DNA of 64,000 nt from Melioribacteraceae bacterium (GCA_027030245.1 JALVFE010000021.1:186001-250000), one strand, 5' to 3'; numbered from the stretch's first letter, positions 1-9,336 are shown. Notes: a model not told the origin generated them from the letters alone. Made by a program: numbers and translations.

Positions 1-431
1 ACCTTTGTGTCGATTCATTATATTCCACAATTGCGTAATGACCCGTGGCAATATATTTTGCATCGAGCGCATCGGCTTTTTGCAGTAATTCTTCCCATTT
101 GATTTTTCTGTTACAAATAACACACGGGTTAGGCGTCCGGGCGTTAAAGTATTCTTCCACAAAATTTTCTATTACGGTTTCTTCGAAGGCTTTCGTAAAA
201 TCAACCGTATAATGCGGGAAACCCAATTTATTTGCAATTGCTTTCGCGTCGAAAATCGCATCCAAAGAGCAGCAACCGGATTCGTGTTTTGGCGCGCCGC
301 CGACTTCCATAAATCCCCAAGTCTTCATAGTTACGCCTATCACTTCGTAACCGGCTTTACTCAGCAAAGCTGCCGCCACGGATGAATCCACCCCGCCGCT
401 CATTGCAACTATTACTCTATTTTCGTTCATT
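1..431 (-). CDS. mnmA: tRNA-specific 2-thiouridylase MnmA (N-terminal part, cut by window edge)
   Basis: The first 143 codons read on the minus strand from an ATG at 431; the rest lies beyond position 1. MnmA activates U34 of Lys, Glu and Gln tRNAs with ATP and transfers sulfur to give 2-thiouridine in the cytoplasm. The PP-loop SGGVDSS is at residues 11-17. The conserved block around ARTPNPC places the catalytic cysteine at Cys103, and a GHYA motif lies near residue 132. It diverges from the DUF6125-like gene at 611. The start follows a weak GAAAG stretch. The identification is firm; only completeness is unknown. Confidence 0.93.
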
Positions 432-557
432 TTACTTTCTTTCGATTTTTTAATTTGCAAATATACCCAATTGATTTTCGATATTCTAATTATTTGCCAT
501 TTCTAAACTTATTATAAGTACGACAAGAACAAAAGTTTCTAAAAATTATATGCGGAA

Positions 558-574
558 TAGCAAATTTTTTGCTA
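558..574. promoter_or_regulatory. Perfect 7-bp inverted repeat upstream of the 611 gene
   Basis: TAGCAAA, three T, then TTTGCTA forms a perfect 7-bp inverted repeat 36 nt before the ATG at 611, in the divergent intergenic region with mnmA. It could be an operator or an mRNA hairpin. No factor can be named from the sequence, and AT-rich palindromes of this length also arise by chance. Confidence 0.25.
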
Positions 575-610
575 ATATTATTTTTCCGTTAACAATTATG
601 AAAGAGTAAA

Positions 611-1123
611 ATGGTCGAGAAAATAAAAAATCTATCCCGGGAAGATTTATTAAAATTAGTTGAAGTTTACGCAAAAAACTGGCTTGCACACGACGGTTGT
701 TGGTTTCTTTCCGCCGAAGAGACTCACGGCATGGAAACCGCGATGGATTTGGACACAAAATCGTGGGAAAAATTTGCGGAAATTGAAGCCAAAAGAATAA
801 AAAAAGAATTTAATCTTCCCGAAAACGGCGGATTAAAGGCTCTCGAAGAAGCTTTTAATTACCGTCTTTACGCTGCGATAAACGAACAGAAAACCGAATG
901 GTTAGACGAAAACACATTGGTTTTCAAAATGGTAAAATGCCGTGTTCAAGCCGCCCGGCACAGAAAGGGTTTACCGCTTTTCCCTTGCAAATCGGTCGGT
1001 ATCGTTGAATTTTCCACTTTCGCAAAGACGATTGATGCGAGAATAAAAACGGAAGTAATAAGTTGTCCGCCCGACGCAGTTAAAGATTTTTATTGCGGTT
1101 GGAAGTTTACAATCGAAGAATGA
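611..1123 (+). CDS. DUF6125-like uncharacterised cytosolic protein
   Basis: A 170-residue soluble protein with no signal peptide or membrane segment. It has an N-terminal helical part containing a W-F-L-S-A-E-E stretch (about residues 32-38) and a C-terminal part with cysteines in CPPD and YCGW motifs. I associate this pattern with the DUF6125 family, distant relatives of the L-2-amino-thiazoline-4-carboxylate hydrolase fold, but I recognise it only loosely. The ATG at 611 follows GAAAGAG at a workable spacing. It ends one base from the convergent glycerate kinase gene. The function is unknown. Confidence 0.6.
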   Translation: MVEKIKNLSREDLLKLVEVYAKNWLAHDGCWFLSAEETHGMETAMDLDTKSWEKFAEIEAKRIKKEFNLPENGGLKALEEAFNYRLYAAINEQKTEWLDENTLVFKMVKCRVQAARHRKGLPLFPCKSVGIVEFSTFAKTIDARIKTEVISCPPDAVKDFYCGWKFTIEE

Positions 1124-1124
1124 A

Positions 1125-2261
1125 TTAAGATTCCAAAAAATAACTTTCCGCTATTTTTTTACAGGCAAAATCAATTCCCTTTTCGAATTGCTTGATTGAT
1201 TCTTCTTCGTTTTCGAAAAATTCGATTAATTCGATTATGTGAAAATCTTCACTTTTGTTTTCGCTGGAACCTGCTATAACAAAAATTTCACAACCGGAAT
1301 TCTTAAACTCATTTATAACAATCGCCGCACCTTTATTCATATAAGTTTGAACGTCAAATTTACCTTCGCCGGTAATTAAAATTTGCGGAGAAAGGTTTTT
1401 GTTATTTATTCCAAGTTCATTTTTAATGAAATCTTCGGCATAAATTTCTTCCGCACCGAAAAAGAGTTTTAACCCCGCAGACAAACCTCCGCCGGCACCG
1501 GATAAAACCGTATCCGCTTGTGCTCCCGTTTTAGCAAGAATATTCTTAAATCCGTTTTCCAATATTTGCATTTCGGAATCGCTTGCTCCCTTTTGTTTTG
1601 CAAACACATAATTTGCTCCGTTTGGTCCCAACAACGGATTTTCAACATCAATTATTGTTTTTATTACGAAATCAAATTCCGGTTTTTCCCAAATTATTTG
1701 ATGAATTCCGTTAAAATTTTCCGGGAAAGGAGATAGAACATCGCCTTCTTTGTTTATCAATTTCATTCCGAATGCGGAGCATGCCCCGATTCCCAAATCG
1801 CTTGTTCCCGTCCCGCCAATTCCAATTACTATTTTATCAAATTTTATTTCCCCGGAATTTTTCAATTCATTCAAACTAAACAACAATTCTCCCAAACCTT
1901 TGGAATTAAGTCTGAGCGGCTGCCTTTTTCCGGGCGGTATTAATGCAAGTCCAAGCACTTTAGCCGATTCGATAAAAACGCTTTTGTTTTTTTCGGAATA
2001 AGCCACGGAACACTTAAACTTCCCTTTGCCCCAAGGCAAAGATATTTCCATACTGATTTCTTTTGTACCGAAATAAAAATCGCATACTTCCAAAAATCCG
2101 TCTCCTCCGTCGGAAATCGGCTTTTTTATAAATTCGTATTCCGTGCTTTTATTTTCGTTAAGATATTTATGAAGGGAAGTTTCGATTAGATTTGCGGCTT
2201 TAACGGAGTTTGCACATTCCTTGTAACTGTTCGGAGCTACAATGATTAGTTTTTTATTCAT
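1125..2261 (-). CDS. Glycerate kinase (type I, GlxK/GarK family)
   Basis: A 378-residue kinase that phosphorylates D-glycerate with ATP to 2-phosphoglycerate, feeding glycolysis. Family signatures are the N-terminal APNSYKE block, the SDGGDGF motif near residue 55, the glycine-rich GIGGTGTSD segment and the C-terminal LITGEGKFD motif. The length fits the family. I chose the ATG at 2261 because the in-frame TTG at 2270 adds only three residues. It lies 12 nt downstream of the HIT gene and is probably co-transcribed with it. Whether it acts at the 2- or 3-hydroxyl is inferred from the family. Confidence 0.9.
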   Translation of the reverse strand: MNKKLIIVAPNSYKECANSVKAANLIETSLHKYLNENKSTEYEFIKKPISDGGDGFLEVCDFYFGTKEISMEISLPWGKGKFKCSVAYSEKNKSVFIESAKVLGLALIPPGKRQPLRLNSKGLGELLFSLNELKNSGEIKFDKIVIGIGGTGTSDLGIGACSAFGMKLINKEGDVLSPFPENFNGIHQIIWEKPEFDFVIKTIIDVENPLLGPNGANYVFAKQKGASDSEMQILENGFKNILAKTGAQADTVLSGAGGGLSAGLKLFFGAEEIYAEDFIKNELGINNKNLSPQILITGEGKFDVQTYMNKGAAIVINEFKNSGCEIFVIAGSSENKSEDFHIIELIEFFENEEESIKQFEKGIDFACKKIAESYFLES

Positions 2262-2273
2262 ATTTCTCAAATT

Positions 2274-2786
2274 TCAAAGAAACCTGTTTTTAATTTTATC
2301 GATTTCCGTTTTTAAGTTTTTCTTCGTTTCCAAAAGATCTTGTGAAATGATTTTCACTTCGCCCAAAACAGGCATAAAATTAGTGTCGCCTTGCCAACGC
2401 GGAACCAAATGGAAATGGATATGTTCGTGAATGCCGGCTCCGGCTGCCTTACCGATATTGGCGCCGAAATTAAAACCGTGCGGATGCATTACGTTTTTTA
2501 CTGCCGTCATGGCAAGTTTATTAAGTTTCATAATTTCCATAATTTCGTCATCGGACAATTCAAGCGGGTCGCTTATATGCCGGTTTGGAATTACCATCAA
2601 GTGACCGTTATTGTAAGGATACAGATTCAACATAATGAACGAAGTCCGCCCTTTGAAAACAACAAGACTTTCTTTATCGTCCGGATTTTCGCTTACTGCA
2701 TTACAAAAGACGCATTCGTCTTCATCGGATTTATTCTTAAAAGATTCAATGTAATTCGAACGCCAAGGCGACCACATTTTTTTCAT
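2274..2786 (-). CDS. HIT-family nucleotide hydrolase/phosphorylase
   Basis: A 170-residue histidine-triad protein with the motif HIHFHLV, giving His122, His124 and His126 as the triad. A CVFC pair (Cys25, Cys28) suggests a structural zinc site, as in the Ap4A phosphorylase/HIT hydrolase branch. Such enzymes split dinucleoside polyphosphates or AMP conjugates in the cytoplasm. The ATG at 2786 follows GAGGT at good spacing. Upstream, a terminator separates it from the EF-G paralogue; downstream it is tightly linked to glycerate kinase. The exact substrate cannot be read from the sequence. Confidence 0.9.
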   Translation of the reverse strand: MKKMWSPWRSNYIESFKNKSDEDECVFCNAVSENPDDKESLVVFKGRTSFIMLNLYPYNNGHLMVIPNRHISDPLELSDDEIMEIMKLNKLAMTAVKNVMHPHGFNFGANIGKAAGAGIHEHIHFHLVPRWQGDTNFMPVLGEVKIISQDLLETKKNLKTEIDKIKNRFL

Positions 2787-2795
2787 AGTTACCTC

Positions 2796-2828
2796 AAAAT
2801 TAAAAAGGCGGAAGATATTCCTCCGCCT
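2796..2828 (-). terminator. Rho-independent terminator of the EF-G paralogue operon
   Basis: Read on the minus strand, AGGCGGA and TCCGCCT form a 7-bp GC-rich stem around a 9-nt loop, followed by TTTTTAATTTT. It lies between the end of the EF-G paralogue (2849) and the HIT start (2786), so the HIT/glycerate kinase pair probably has its own promoter or depends on read-through. Confidence 0.85.
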
Positions 2829-2848
2829 CTAAGAAAAACAGAATTTGT

Positions 2849-4939
2849 TTATTCTTCTTCTTTCGATTTTTTATATTCTTCGATAATTTTCGCTTCGATT
2901 TCTTTCGGAACCATTTCGTAATGCGAGAATTTCCTGAAATGAATTCCCCTTCCCGAAGTTAAACTACGCAAATGCGTTGAATATTTATAAAGTTCCGCCA
3001 AAGGAATTTTGGCTTTAATAATTTGGAAAGGACCTTCGGAATCCATACCGGAAATTTTACCTCTTCTACTCGAAATATCGCCCATTACATCGCCCATAAA
3101 TTCTTCGGGTACTTTGACCATCACATCGTAAATGGGTTCAAGGATAATCGGGTTAGCTTCGAGAAACCCCTTCTTAAATGCTTGTGAAGAAGCGATTTTA
3201 AATGAGATTTCATCCGAATCGACCGCATGGAATTTACCGTCGAACAACGTTACTTTAACGTCGACTACTTTGCTTCCGGTTAAAATTCCTTTATCCATTA
3301 TTTCGCGAATACCTTTTTCAACCGCAGGAATAAATCTGCTGGGAACAACTCCACCCACGATAGCATCTACGAATTCGAAACCGGCGCCGCGTGGCAACGG
3401 TTCGAGTTTCAAAAATACATGAGCAAATTGACCTCTACCGCCGGATTGTTTTTTATGTTTATATTCCGCGCTTTCGCATGTTCCTCTGATTGTTTCACGG
3501 TAAGGAATTCTCGGTTCCACCAAATCCACTTCCACATGATATCTTTCTTTAAGAACCTTAACCGCCAAGGAAAGTTGCAATTCACCCTGACCCGATACGA
3601 TTGTTTGTTTTAATTCGGGATCGAAGTGAACCGATAATGTAGGATCTTCTTCGTGTATTGTGTGCAATCCCGAAGAAATTTTATCTTCGTCCCCTTTGGC
3701 TTTGGGAATAATTGCACCTCTGATAACAGGTTCAGGAAAATCAATATCGGGTAATTTAACGGTAAACGATTTTGAGCAAAGAGTATCGCCCGTGTGAGTG
3801 TCTTTCAATTTAACTACGGCACCGATATCTCCTGCATTTATTTTTCCTACTTCTTTTCTGTGTTTTCCGTTAATAACAAACAACTGACCGATTCTTTCGG
3901 TTTTGTTTCTGTTAACGTTCAGCATATCCATTCCGGCGGAAATTTTACCGGAATAAACTTTAAAAATAGAAAGTTCGCCTACGTGTTGTTCGTTCATTGA
4001 TTTGAAAACTTGCAAAACAGGTTCTCCGTTAACGTCGCAAGGGACTTTAACTTTCTCGTTTTTACCTACAAGTTCGGCTTCCGGTGCTTCCCTATCCAAC
4101 GGAGACGGCAAATATTTAGCAGCAAATGTAAGAAAATTGTTTACTCCAACCGCTTTATCCGCCGAAACTGCAAATACCGGAACCAAACCGCCGGATACAA
4201 TAGCGCTTTTCATTCCAACTTTTAAATCCTCTTCCTCTAGCGTTTCATTTTCGAAGAACTTTTCCATTAACTCTTCGGAAGATTCAGCTACCTTTTCGAT
4301 TAATTCTTTATGTAAGCTTTCCGCTTTATCTTTAAGGTCAGCGGGAATTTCTTTTTCTTCAACCTTTTTGGAACCGGGTTCCCCAAAAGTATAAGCTTTC
4401 ATTGATATAACATCTATAACCGTATCGAACCCTTGCCCTTCTTTTACAGGAAACGTAATGATTGTTGCGTCTTGACTAAGACGGTCCTTACACATGTTTA
4501 CGGTATCATCGAATTTCGAATGCTCGTTATCTATTTTATTAACCAGAATTGCCGCAGGTAAATTTTTCTTCTTAACGAATTCCCAAGCCGATTCCGTACC
4601 GACTTCAACTCCTTCGGCGGCTTTAACGACTGCCACTGCAGTATCAACTACGTGCAAACTGCTGGCAACATGACCGATAAAATCGGAATATCCGGGAGTA
4701 TCGATAATATTTAATTTTACGTTTTCCCATTCGATGTGCAGCGGTGTAGCTGCAATCGATATTTGTCTTTCAACTTCGTTAGCAGAAAAGTCTGATGTAG
4801 TATTACCTTCTTCTACTTTACCAATTCTATTAATTTCTCCGCCGGTAAAAAGTATCACTTCGGAAAGTGATGTTTTACCGCTACCTCCATGACCTATTAA
4901 CGCCATATTTCTGATTGATTCGGCAACAAATTCTTTCAA
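2849..4939 (-). CDS. Elongation factor G paralogue (EF-G2/FusA2 type)
   Basis: A 696-residue translational GTPase with domain order G, II, III, IV, V. The P-loop reads GHGGSGKTS instead of the AHIDAGKTT of housekeeping EF-G, which marks the EF-G-like branch. NIIDTPGYSDF (switch II) and VNKID (G4) are present. Known EF-G2 proteins differ in whether they translocate or act in recycling, so its role here is open. The open frame extends to a TTG at 4954, but GGAGGG sits five bases before the TTG at 4939, which I take as the start. It is the last gene of a YtxH-DUF948-EF-G operon and is followed by a terminator. Confidence 0.9.
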   Translation of the reverse strand: MKEFVAESIRNMALIGHGGSGKTSLSEVILFTGGEINRIGKVEEGNTTSDFSANEVERQISIAATPLHIEWENVKLNIIDTPGYSDFIGHVASSLHVVDTAVAVVKAAEGVEVGTESAWEFVKKKNLPAAILVNKIDNEHSKFDDTVNMCKDRLSQDATIITFPVKEGQGFDTVIDVISMKAYTFGEPGSKKVEEKEIPADLKDKAESLHKELIEKVAESSEELMEKFFENETLEEEDLKVGMKSAIVSGGLVPVFAVSADKAVGVNNFLTFAAKYLPSPLDREAPEAELVGKNEKVKVPCDVNGEPVLQVFKSMNEQHVGELSIFKVYSGKISAGMDMLNVNRNKTERIGQLFVINGKHRKEVGKINAGDIGAVVKLKDTHTGDTLCSKSFTVKLPDIDFPEPVIRGAIIPKAKGDEDKISSGLHTIHEEDPTLSVHFDPELKQTIVSGQGELQLSLAVKVLKERYHVEVDLVEPRIPYRETIRGTCESAEYKHKKQSGGRGQFAHVFLKLEPLPRGAGFEFVDAIVGGVVPSRFIPAVEKGIREIMDKGILTGSKVVDVKVTLFDGKFHAVDSDEISFKIASSQAFKKGFLEANPIILEPIYDVMVKVPEEFMGDVMGDISSRRGKISGMDSEGPFQIIKAKIPLAELYKYSTHLRSLTSGRGIHFRKFSHYEMVPKEIEAKIIEEYKKSKEEE

Positions 4940-4944
4940 GATTA

Positions 4945-4950
4945 CCCTCC
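4945..4950 (-). promoter_or_regulatory. Shine-Dalgarno GGAGGG that decides a TTG start
   Basis: On the minus strand GGAGGG is followed by five bases and then TTG (4939-4937), the optimal distance. It lies inside the longer open frame from 4954, so the longer start would bury the ribosome site within the coding sequence. This supports a TTG-initiated EF-G paralogue. Confidence 0.75.
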
Positions 4951-4971
4951 GCAAAAAATTTAGTTACTAAA

Positions 4972-5349
4972 TTAACTCTTTAATCTATGCCAAAAAGCTG
5001 CTACTCCTTTTGATATAGCTGACAGGTTATCGATGAGATCGATTACCGGGTTTGCCGCTTTACTTTTGATATTTTTCAAGGAGAGCATTGAGATTGTTTT
5101 CCGCACGTCTTCGATGGACGAACCTAAAACCTTAACCTCTTGTTCGGCAATACTGACAACGTTATTTGCCTTTTCGGTTACTTCATGAAGGTTATCCAAA
5201 ACAGGATTTATTTTCGTGCGGAAATCGTTTACGGCGCCTTCGAGATTTGAAAGCGCCGAATTGAATTTTTTCAAAGAAATAATCATATAAATTCCGAGAG
5301 CGATAGCTACCAGAATTAAAATGATCAACAAAATATCAATTATTCCCAT
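4972..5349 (-). CDS. DUF948 family membrane-anchored protein
   Basis: A 125-residue protein with one N-terminal membrane helix (about residues 4-26), a short basic stretch, then a long amphipathic helix rich in Asn, Val and Glu typical of DUF948 proteins (related in look to chemoreceptor-type coiled coils). It probably sits in the inner membrane with a cytoplasmic coiled coil. It lies 6 nt after the YtxH gene and 32 nt before the EF-G paralogue. YtxH and DUF948 genes commonly occur together in this lineage. No enzymatic motif is visible. Confidence 0.8.
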   Translation of the reverse strand: MGIIDILLIILILVAIALGIYMIISLKKFNSALSNLEGAVNDFRTKINPVLDNLHEVTEKANNVVSIAEQEVKVLGSSIEDVRKTISMLSLKNIKSKAANPVIDLIDNLSAISKGVAAFWHRLKS

Positions 5350-5355
5350 ACCGGT

Positions 5356-5775
5356 CTATGCTTTTTCTTTTGCTGATTTATAAGTGTCCACTCCGGCTTT
5401 AATTGCCGATTTTAATTTTTCACTTTCTTCTTCTACTTTGGATTTTCCGGTATCAAGATATGTTGATGTTTTTTCTTTTGCTTCTTTCAGAATTTTTTCC
5501 GCTTCTTTCAGAAGTGCATCCACTTTTACTTTAGCGTCGGCAACAAGTTTTTCCGATTTCTTTTTACCGTCGTTAATTAATTCGTTAGCTTTTCCTTTAG
5601 CTTCCTCTATTACGTTTTCAGCGTCTTCGAAGAAATCTTCGCCCTTTTCTCTCAACTCGCGTCGTAATTCGCTACCCGATTTAGGCGCATATAATAAAGC
5701 TATCACGGAACCAACGATTGTTCCGGTTAAAAAGCCGACTATTAGACCTCTTCCTAATCCATTGTCGTCTTGCAT
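5356..5775 (-). CDS. YtxH domain protein
   Basis: A 139-residue protein. Residues 8-30 form a Gly-rich membrane helix ending in LLYAPKSG, the YtxH signature. The remainder is a highly charged Lys/Glu/Ala coiled coil of about 100 residues. Family members are small envelope or stress proteins of unclear role. An in-frame extension to 5823 exists, but GGAGGTAAAT immediately precedes the ATG at 5775, which fixes the start. It is first in the operon with DUF948 and the EF-G paralogue. Confidence 0.85.
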   Translation of the reverse strand: MQDDNGLGRGLIVGFLTGTIVGSVIALLYAPKSGSELRRELREKGEDFFEDAENVIEEAKGKANELINDGKKKSEKLVADAKVKVDALLKEAEKILKEAKEKTSTYLDTGKSKVEEESEKLKSAIKAGVDTYKSAKEKA

Positions 5776-5873
5776 ATTTACCTCCGTAAATTTTATTAAA
5801 ACCTTAGTTAATAATAATAACACCTATTTCTAAAATCAAGGAAATAAGTTAAAGTTCACAGTAATTATACAAC

Positions 5874-7193
5874 CTATTTCATATTTTTCACCAATTCGGC
5901 GGCAAATTGCGAACATTTAACTTTTTTAGCGCCTTTCATTTGTCGAGCAAAATCATAAGTTACAACTTTGGAGCGGATAGTTTTGCTCATCGATTTTTCG
6001 ATCATATCTGCGGCTTTTTTCCAGCCGAGATAATTAAGCATCATCACTCCGGATAGAATGAGCGAACCCGGATTCACTTTATCCATTCCGGCATATTTTG
6101 GCGCCGTCCCGTGCGTTGCTTCGAAAAGTCCGTATTCGTAACTGATGTTAGCGCCCGGGGCAATTCCCAAACCGCCTACTTGAGCGGCAGCGGCGTCGGA
6201 AAGATAATCGCCGTTTAAGTTTGGCGTCGCGATTACATCGTATTCATCTGGTCTTAATAATAATTGCTGGAACATTTGATCGGCAATTCTATCTTTAATT
6301 ACAATTCTGTCTCCCGGATCACCTGCTTTTCTACCGCCGCGTAATTTTTTAAATGCGCCGGGTTTGGTCATCGGAGTAACACCGTCGGGTCCTTTAACCT
6401 GATCCCATAATTCGTCTTCGGTAATTACATAATCGCGGAATTTTTTCACTGCAATTTCATAACCCCAATCTTTAAATGAACCTTCGGTAAATTTCATTAT
6501 ATTTCCTTTATGCACAAGCGTAACGCTCTTTCTATTATTATCAATGGCATATTCAATTGCTTTTTGAACAAGTCTTTGGGTTCCGAATTTGCTGATCGGT
6601 TTAATTCCAATACCCGACCCTTTTCTGATTTCTTTTTTAGCTTTTTTGTTAATGAATTCGATTACTTCTTTTGCGGCTTTTGTGTTGGCTTTGAATTCAA
6701 TTCCGGCGTAAACGTCTTCGGTATTTTCGCGGAATATCACTACATCCAATTTTTGGGGCGCTTTCATAGGCGAAGGCGAACCGCTGTAATATTTAACAGG
6801 TCTGACGCACGCAAATAAATCGAGTATTTGTCTTAGGGAAACGTTCAAGCTTCTGATACCGCCGCCAACGGGAGTTGTTAATGGTCCTTTAATTGCCACA
6901 ATAAATTCTTTAATTGCTTCTATAGTTTCGTCCGGTAACCAAGTATTTTTTCCGTAAACTTTTACCGCTTTTTCACCGGCATAAATTTCCATCCACTCGA
7001 TTTTCTTTTTACCTTTATAAGCTTTTTCAACCGCTGCATCCAAAACCATTTTAGTCGCTCGCCAAATATCCGGTCCAATACCGTCACCTTCGATAAACGG
7101 AATTATCGGATTATCCGGAACCGTTAATTTCCCTTTCGACGCTTTAATTTTTTCACCTTGTGCAGGTACTTTAATTTTCTTGTACTTTGCCAT
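5874..7193 (-). CDS. icd: NADP-dependent isocitrate dehydrogenase
   Basis: A 439-residue TCA-cycle enzyme converting isocitrate to 2-oxoglutarate and CO2. Conserved blocks are [11 protein letters not shown] near residues 33-43, the substrate loop [13 protein letters not shown] around 110-122 (with the serine equivalent to the regulatory serine of the E. coli enzyme), [14 protein letters not shown], and the C-terminal [12 protein letters not shown]. The length and sequence fit the NADP homodimeric type. AGGAG lies six bases before the ATG. The gene overlaps the end of the flippase-like gene by 23 nt. A second, different member of the dehydrogenase family is encoded at 25720. Confidence 0.95.
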   Translation of the reverse strand: MAKYKKIKVPAQGEKIKASKGKLTVPDNPIIPFIEGDGIGPDIWRATKMVLDAAVEKAYKGKKKIEWMEIYAGEKAVKVYGKNTWLPDETIEAIKEFIVAIKGPLTTPVGGGIRSLNVSLRQILDLFACVRPVKYYSGSPSPMKAPQKLDVVIFRENTEDVYAGIEFKANTKAAKEVIEFINKKAKKEIRKGSGIGIKPISKFGTQRLVQKAIEYAIDNNRKSVTLVHKGNIMKFTEGSFKDWGYEIAVKKFRDYVITEDELWDQVKGPDGVTPMTKPGAFKKLRGGRKAGDPGDRIVIKDRIADQMFQQLLLRPDEYDVIATPNLNGDYLSDAAAAQVGGLGIAPGANISYEYGLFEATHGTAPKYAGMDKVNPGSLILSGVMMLNYLGWKKAADMIEKSMSKTIRSKVVTYDFARQMKGAKKVKCSQFAAELVKNMK

Positions 7194-8157
7194 TTTCTTC
7201 TCCTGAATTTAGATTAATAATTATTTCTTTATCAAATTTTCTATTATAAACTGCTAACGCAATTATACCTACCGCAATGGAAAACCATAAAGTTACTAAT
7301 CTGATTAACAAAGTAGCGGCAACGGCATTTTCTTTCGATATTCCTTGTTCGACAATCATTACGGTTAAAGAACCTTCTGTTAATCCCAGACCGGCGGGTA
7401 ACATCGAAATCGATCCGAGAATCATAGAAAAAGTATAAATAAAAGTCGACAAAAATATCGAAATTTCTTTACTAAAATTACTTAGAATTATGTAAAATCC
7501 AAAACATTCGATTAACCACGATACCAAACTCAGAAAAAACATTTTCACCAGCGGCACGGGTCTCAACATTATAAATGAATTTATATATGCATCAATTAGG
7601 TTCTGCACATACTTTTTTAAAAAATTTATTTTTTCCAATCCGTTTAAAATTTTAAGTGACAAATTTTTTCTGCTTATTAAAAAAATTATCCCAATAAAAA
7701 ACGCACCTGTAACAAGGATTAAGATTTTATCATGATTAAAAATATAAGCCCCCACAAACGCTAAAAACACCAATGATAAAAAATCCGTTATTCTTTCCGC
7801 AAAAATTATCGGTACGGATTTCCTTACGGGGTAACCGTTCATTTTATTTACCAAAAACGATTTTATCAAATCGCCCAATTTACCGGGTGTTAAACTCAGT
7901 GCCAAAGATGACATAAATATCCCGAAGGAATCCTTTTTACTTAAGCCAATGTTTAATAACTTCACGTAATAATCCCATTTCAAAAACCGTGTGTAAAAAT
8001 TAGCAAGTGAAATCAACAGCAAAAATGGAATGAGAAACCAGTTAAATTTCAAAAGTGCGTGATAAAGGGAATCGAATTCCGCATAGAATGAAAGAAGTAC
8101 GTAAACCAATACGGAAAAAATTAGATAGTAGATTATATTTTTGTTAAACTTCTCCAA
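7171..8157 (-). CDS. Flippase-like/lysylphosphatidylglycerol synthase-type membrane protein (UPF0104)
   Basis: A 328-residue polytopic inner-membrane protein with about eight to nine hydrophobic helices and the family motifs [14 protein letters not shown] (about residues 84-97) and [14 protein letters not shown] near the C terminus. Relatives include the membrane part of MprF and AglD-like proteins, which move or use lipid-linked substrates. The start is a TTG one base after the maf stop codon, with no in-frame ATG nearby. Operon order is maf, this gene, icd. The lipid substrate is unknown. Confidence 0.82.
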   Translation of the reverse strand: MEKFNKNIIYYLIFSVLVYVLLSFYAEFDSLYHALLKFNWFLIPFLLLISLANFYTRFLKWDYYVKLLNIGLSKKDSFGIFMSSLALSLTPGKLGDLIKSFLVNKMNGYPVRKSVPIIFAERITDFLSLVFLAFVGAYIFNHDKILILVTGAFFIGIIFLISRKNLSLKILNGLEKINFLKKYVQNLIDAYINSFIMLRPVPLVKMFFLSLVSWLIECFGFYIILSNFSKEISIFLSTFIYTFSMILGSISMLPAGLGLTEGSLTVMIVEQGISKENAVAATLLIRLVTLWFSIAVGIIALAVYNRKFDKEIIINLNSGEENGKVQEN

Positions 8158-8158
8158 T

Positions 8159-8737
8159 TCACAATATTTCCAGCAACCGTTTATATAATTTAGAAATGGG
8201 CAATCCGACTACGTTGTAATAGCAGCCGTTAATCTTTTTTATAAAAACCGCCCCGAAATCATCTTGAATTCCGTAAGCTCCGGCTTTGTCCAACGGGCTT
8301 CCCGAAAGCACATATTTTCTAATTTCTGCATTAGTTAACTCGTGAAAATAAACTGCGGTTTTTTCATAATCTACCAACTGCTTATTGTTGAAAGGATTAA
8401 AAATAGAAAATCCCGTGTAAACAAAATGTCTTTTCCCGCTTAGAAGTTTTAGAATTCGTTCGGCATCTTTCGGATTTTCCGGTTTTCCTATAATTTTTTT
8501 ATCCAGAACCACAATAGTATCGGCAGTGATGATAATTCCGTCGTTAACTTTTTTTCTGGCGGCATTCATCTTTTCCAGCGCCAATCTTTTTACGGTTTTC
8601 ACCGGATGTTCGCCGTCTGTAATTTGTTCTTCCAAATTAACGGAAAAGGATTTAAACCGAATTTGTAATAATTTTAGAAGTTTTCTTCTTCGGGGAGATT
8701 TCGAAGCCAAATAAAATTTATAATCGGATAAATTCAT
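8159..8737 (-). CDS. maf: Maf-like nucleotide pyrophosphatase
   Basis: A 192-residue Maf/HAM1-fold protein. It has the N-terminal phosphate-binding SKSPRR at residues 12-17, TADTIV near 70, IGKPEN and a late DKAGAYGIQ block. Family members hydrolyse dTTP, UTP or modified nucleotides to the monophosphate, a house-cleaning role that has been linked to septum formation. I use the ATG at 8737 rather than the TTG one codon upstream. It is first in the maf-flippase-icd run. Confidence 0.92.
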   Translation of the reverse strand: MNLSDYKFYLASKSPRRRKLLKLLQIRFKSFSVNLEEQITDGEHPVKTVKRLALEKMNAARKKVNDGIIITADTIVVLDKKIIGKPENPKDAERILKLLSGKRHFVYTGFSIFNPFNNKQLVDYEKTAVYFHELTNAEIRKYVLSGSPLDKAGAYGIQDDFGAVFIKKINGCYYNVVGLPISKLYKRLLEIL

Positions 8738-8796
8738 CAAAGAAAACTCGATTTAATGAAGGTAAGGTTGGAATTATATTTTGCGGTGCGGGACAC

Positions 8797-9204
8797 TTAT
8801 CTGAATAAAGCTTTAATGCTACCCCAAGTTCTTTTAACGCTGGAAACTCCGTTGTGAGTAACAAAAGCAAAAATGGGCTCGGAACGGCTGCCGTCGTTAT
8901 CAACAATAATTAAAGCATAAGCGTAAAAGGATTCATCTGTTTTATATGCATTTTCATCAATATATGAATATTCCGAATTATCCCCTTTTGCTTCCACAAC
9001 TGCAATTTGAGCTAAGTGGTCTCTATCGGGACCCCGGAAAATAACAAATTCTTTAACGTTTTCTTCATTTAAGGTTTGCCAAGTAAGAACAATATTATCC
9101 CCGCTGCTTACAGCGTTGAAATATTGTATAAAAGCTCCACCGAAAACAACTAACTGAGCAATTAGGAAAATTCCGATAAAAAAGATGAGACTTTTCTTTT
9201 TCAT
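8797..9204 (-). CDS. Secreted or membrane-anchored fibronectin type III-like protein
   Basis: A 135-residue protein with a hydrophobic N-terminal segment (about residues 5-25) acting as signal peptide or anchor. One beta-sandwich-like domain follows, with the features GDNIVLTWQT, VKEFVIFRG and SYIDENAY typical of FnIII-like modules in FCB secreted proteins. The frame opens at an ATG at 9210, but an excellent promoter ends at 9211, so translation more likely begins at the ATG at 9204 on a leaderless or nearly leaderless mRNA. The function is unknown. Confidence 0.65.
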   Translation of the reverse strand: MKKKSLIFFIGIFLIAQLVVFGGAFIQYFNAVSSGDNIVLTWQTLNEENVKEFVIFRGPDRDHLAQIAVVEAKGDNSEYSYIDENAYKTDESFYAYALIIVDNDGSRSEPIFAFVTHNGVSSVKRTWGSIKALFR

Positions 9205-9210
9205 ACCCAT

Positions 9211-9239
9211 AATATATTTTTTACAGACTAGTTTGTCAA
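9211..9239 (-). promoter_or_regulatory. Consensus-like promoter TTGACA-17-TATATT
   Basis: On the minus strand TTGACA (9239-9234), exactly 17 bases and TATATT (9216-9211) precede the FnIII-like gene. The expected start of transcription, six to eight bases on, falls on or next to the ATG at 9204, suggesting a leaderless message. The spacer also holds an imperfect palindrome (9223-9236). Confidence 0.7.
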
Positions 9240-9306
9240 GTTTTTTATGAAAAAATCTTCAGAATATTATAATCGGATAAATAGGTAAAAATTATAGCGA
9301 TATTAC

Positions 9307-9336
9307 TTGATTTTTATATGCCAAAATGCATATTTT
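9307..9336 (+). promoter_or_regulatory. Possible promoter TTGATT-18-TATTTT
   Basis: TTGATT (9307-9312), an 18-base spacer and TATTTT (9331-9336) lie upstream of the first type IX cargo gene, leaving a 5' leader of about 30 bases with AAGGAG before the ATG at 9373. The match is moderate in an AT-rich region. Confidence 0.35.
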
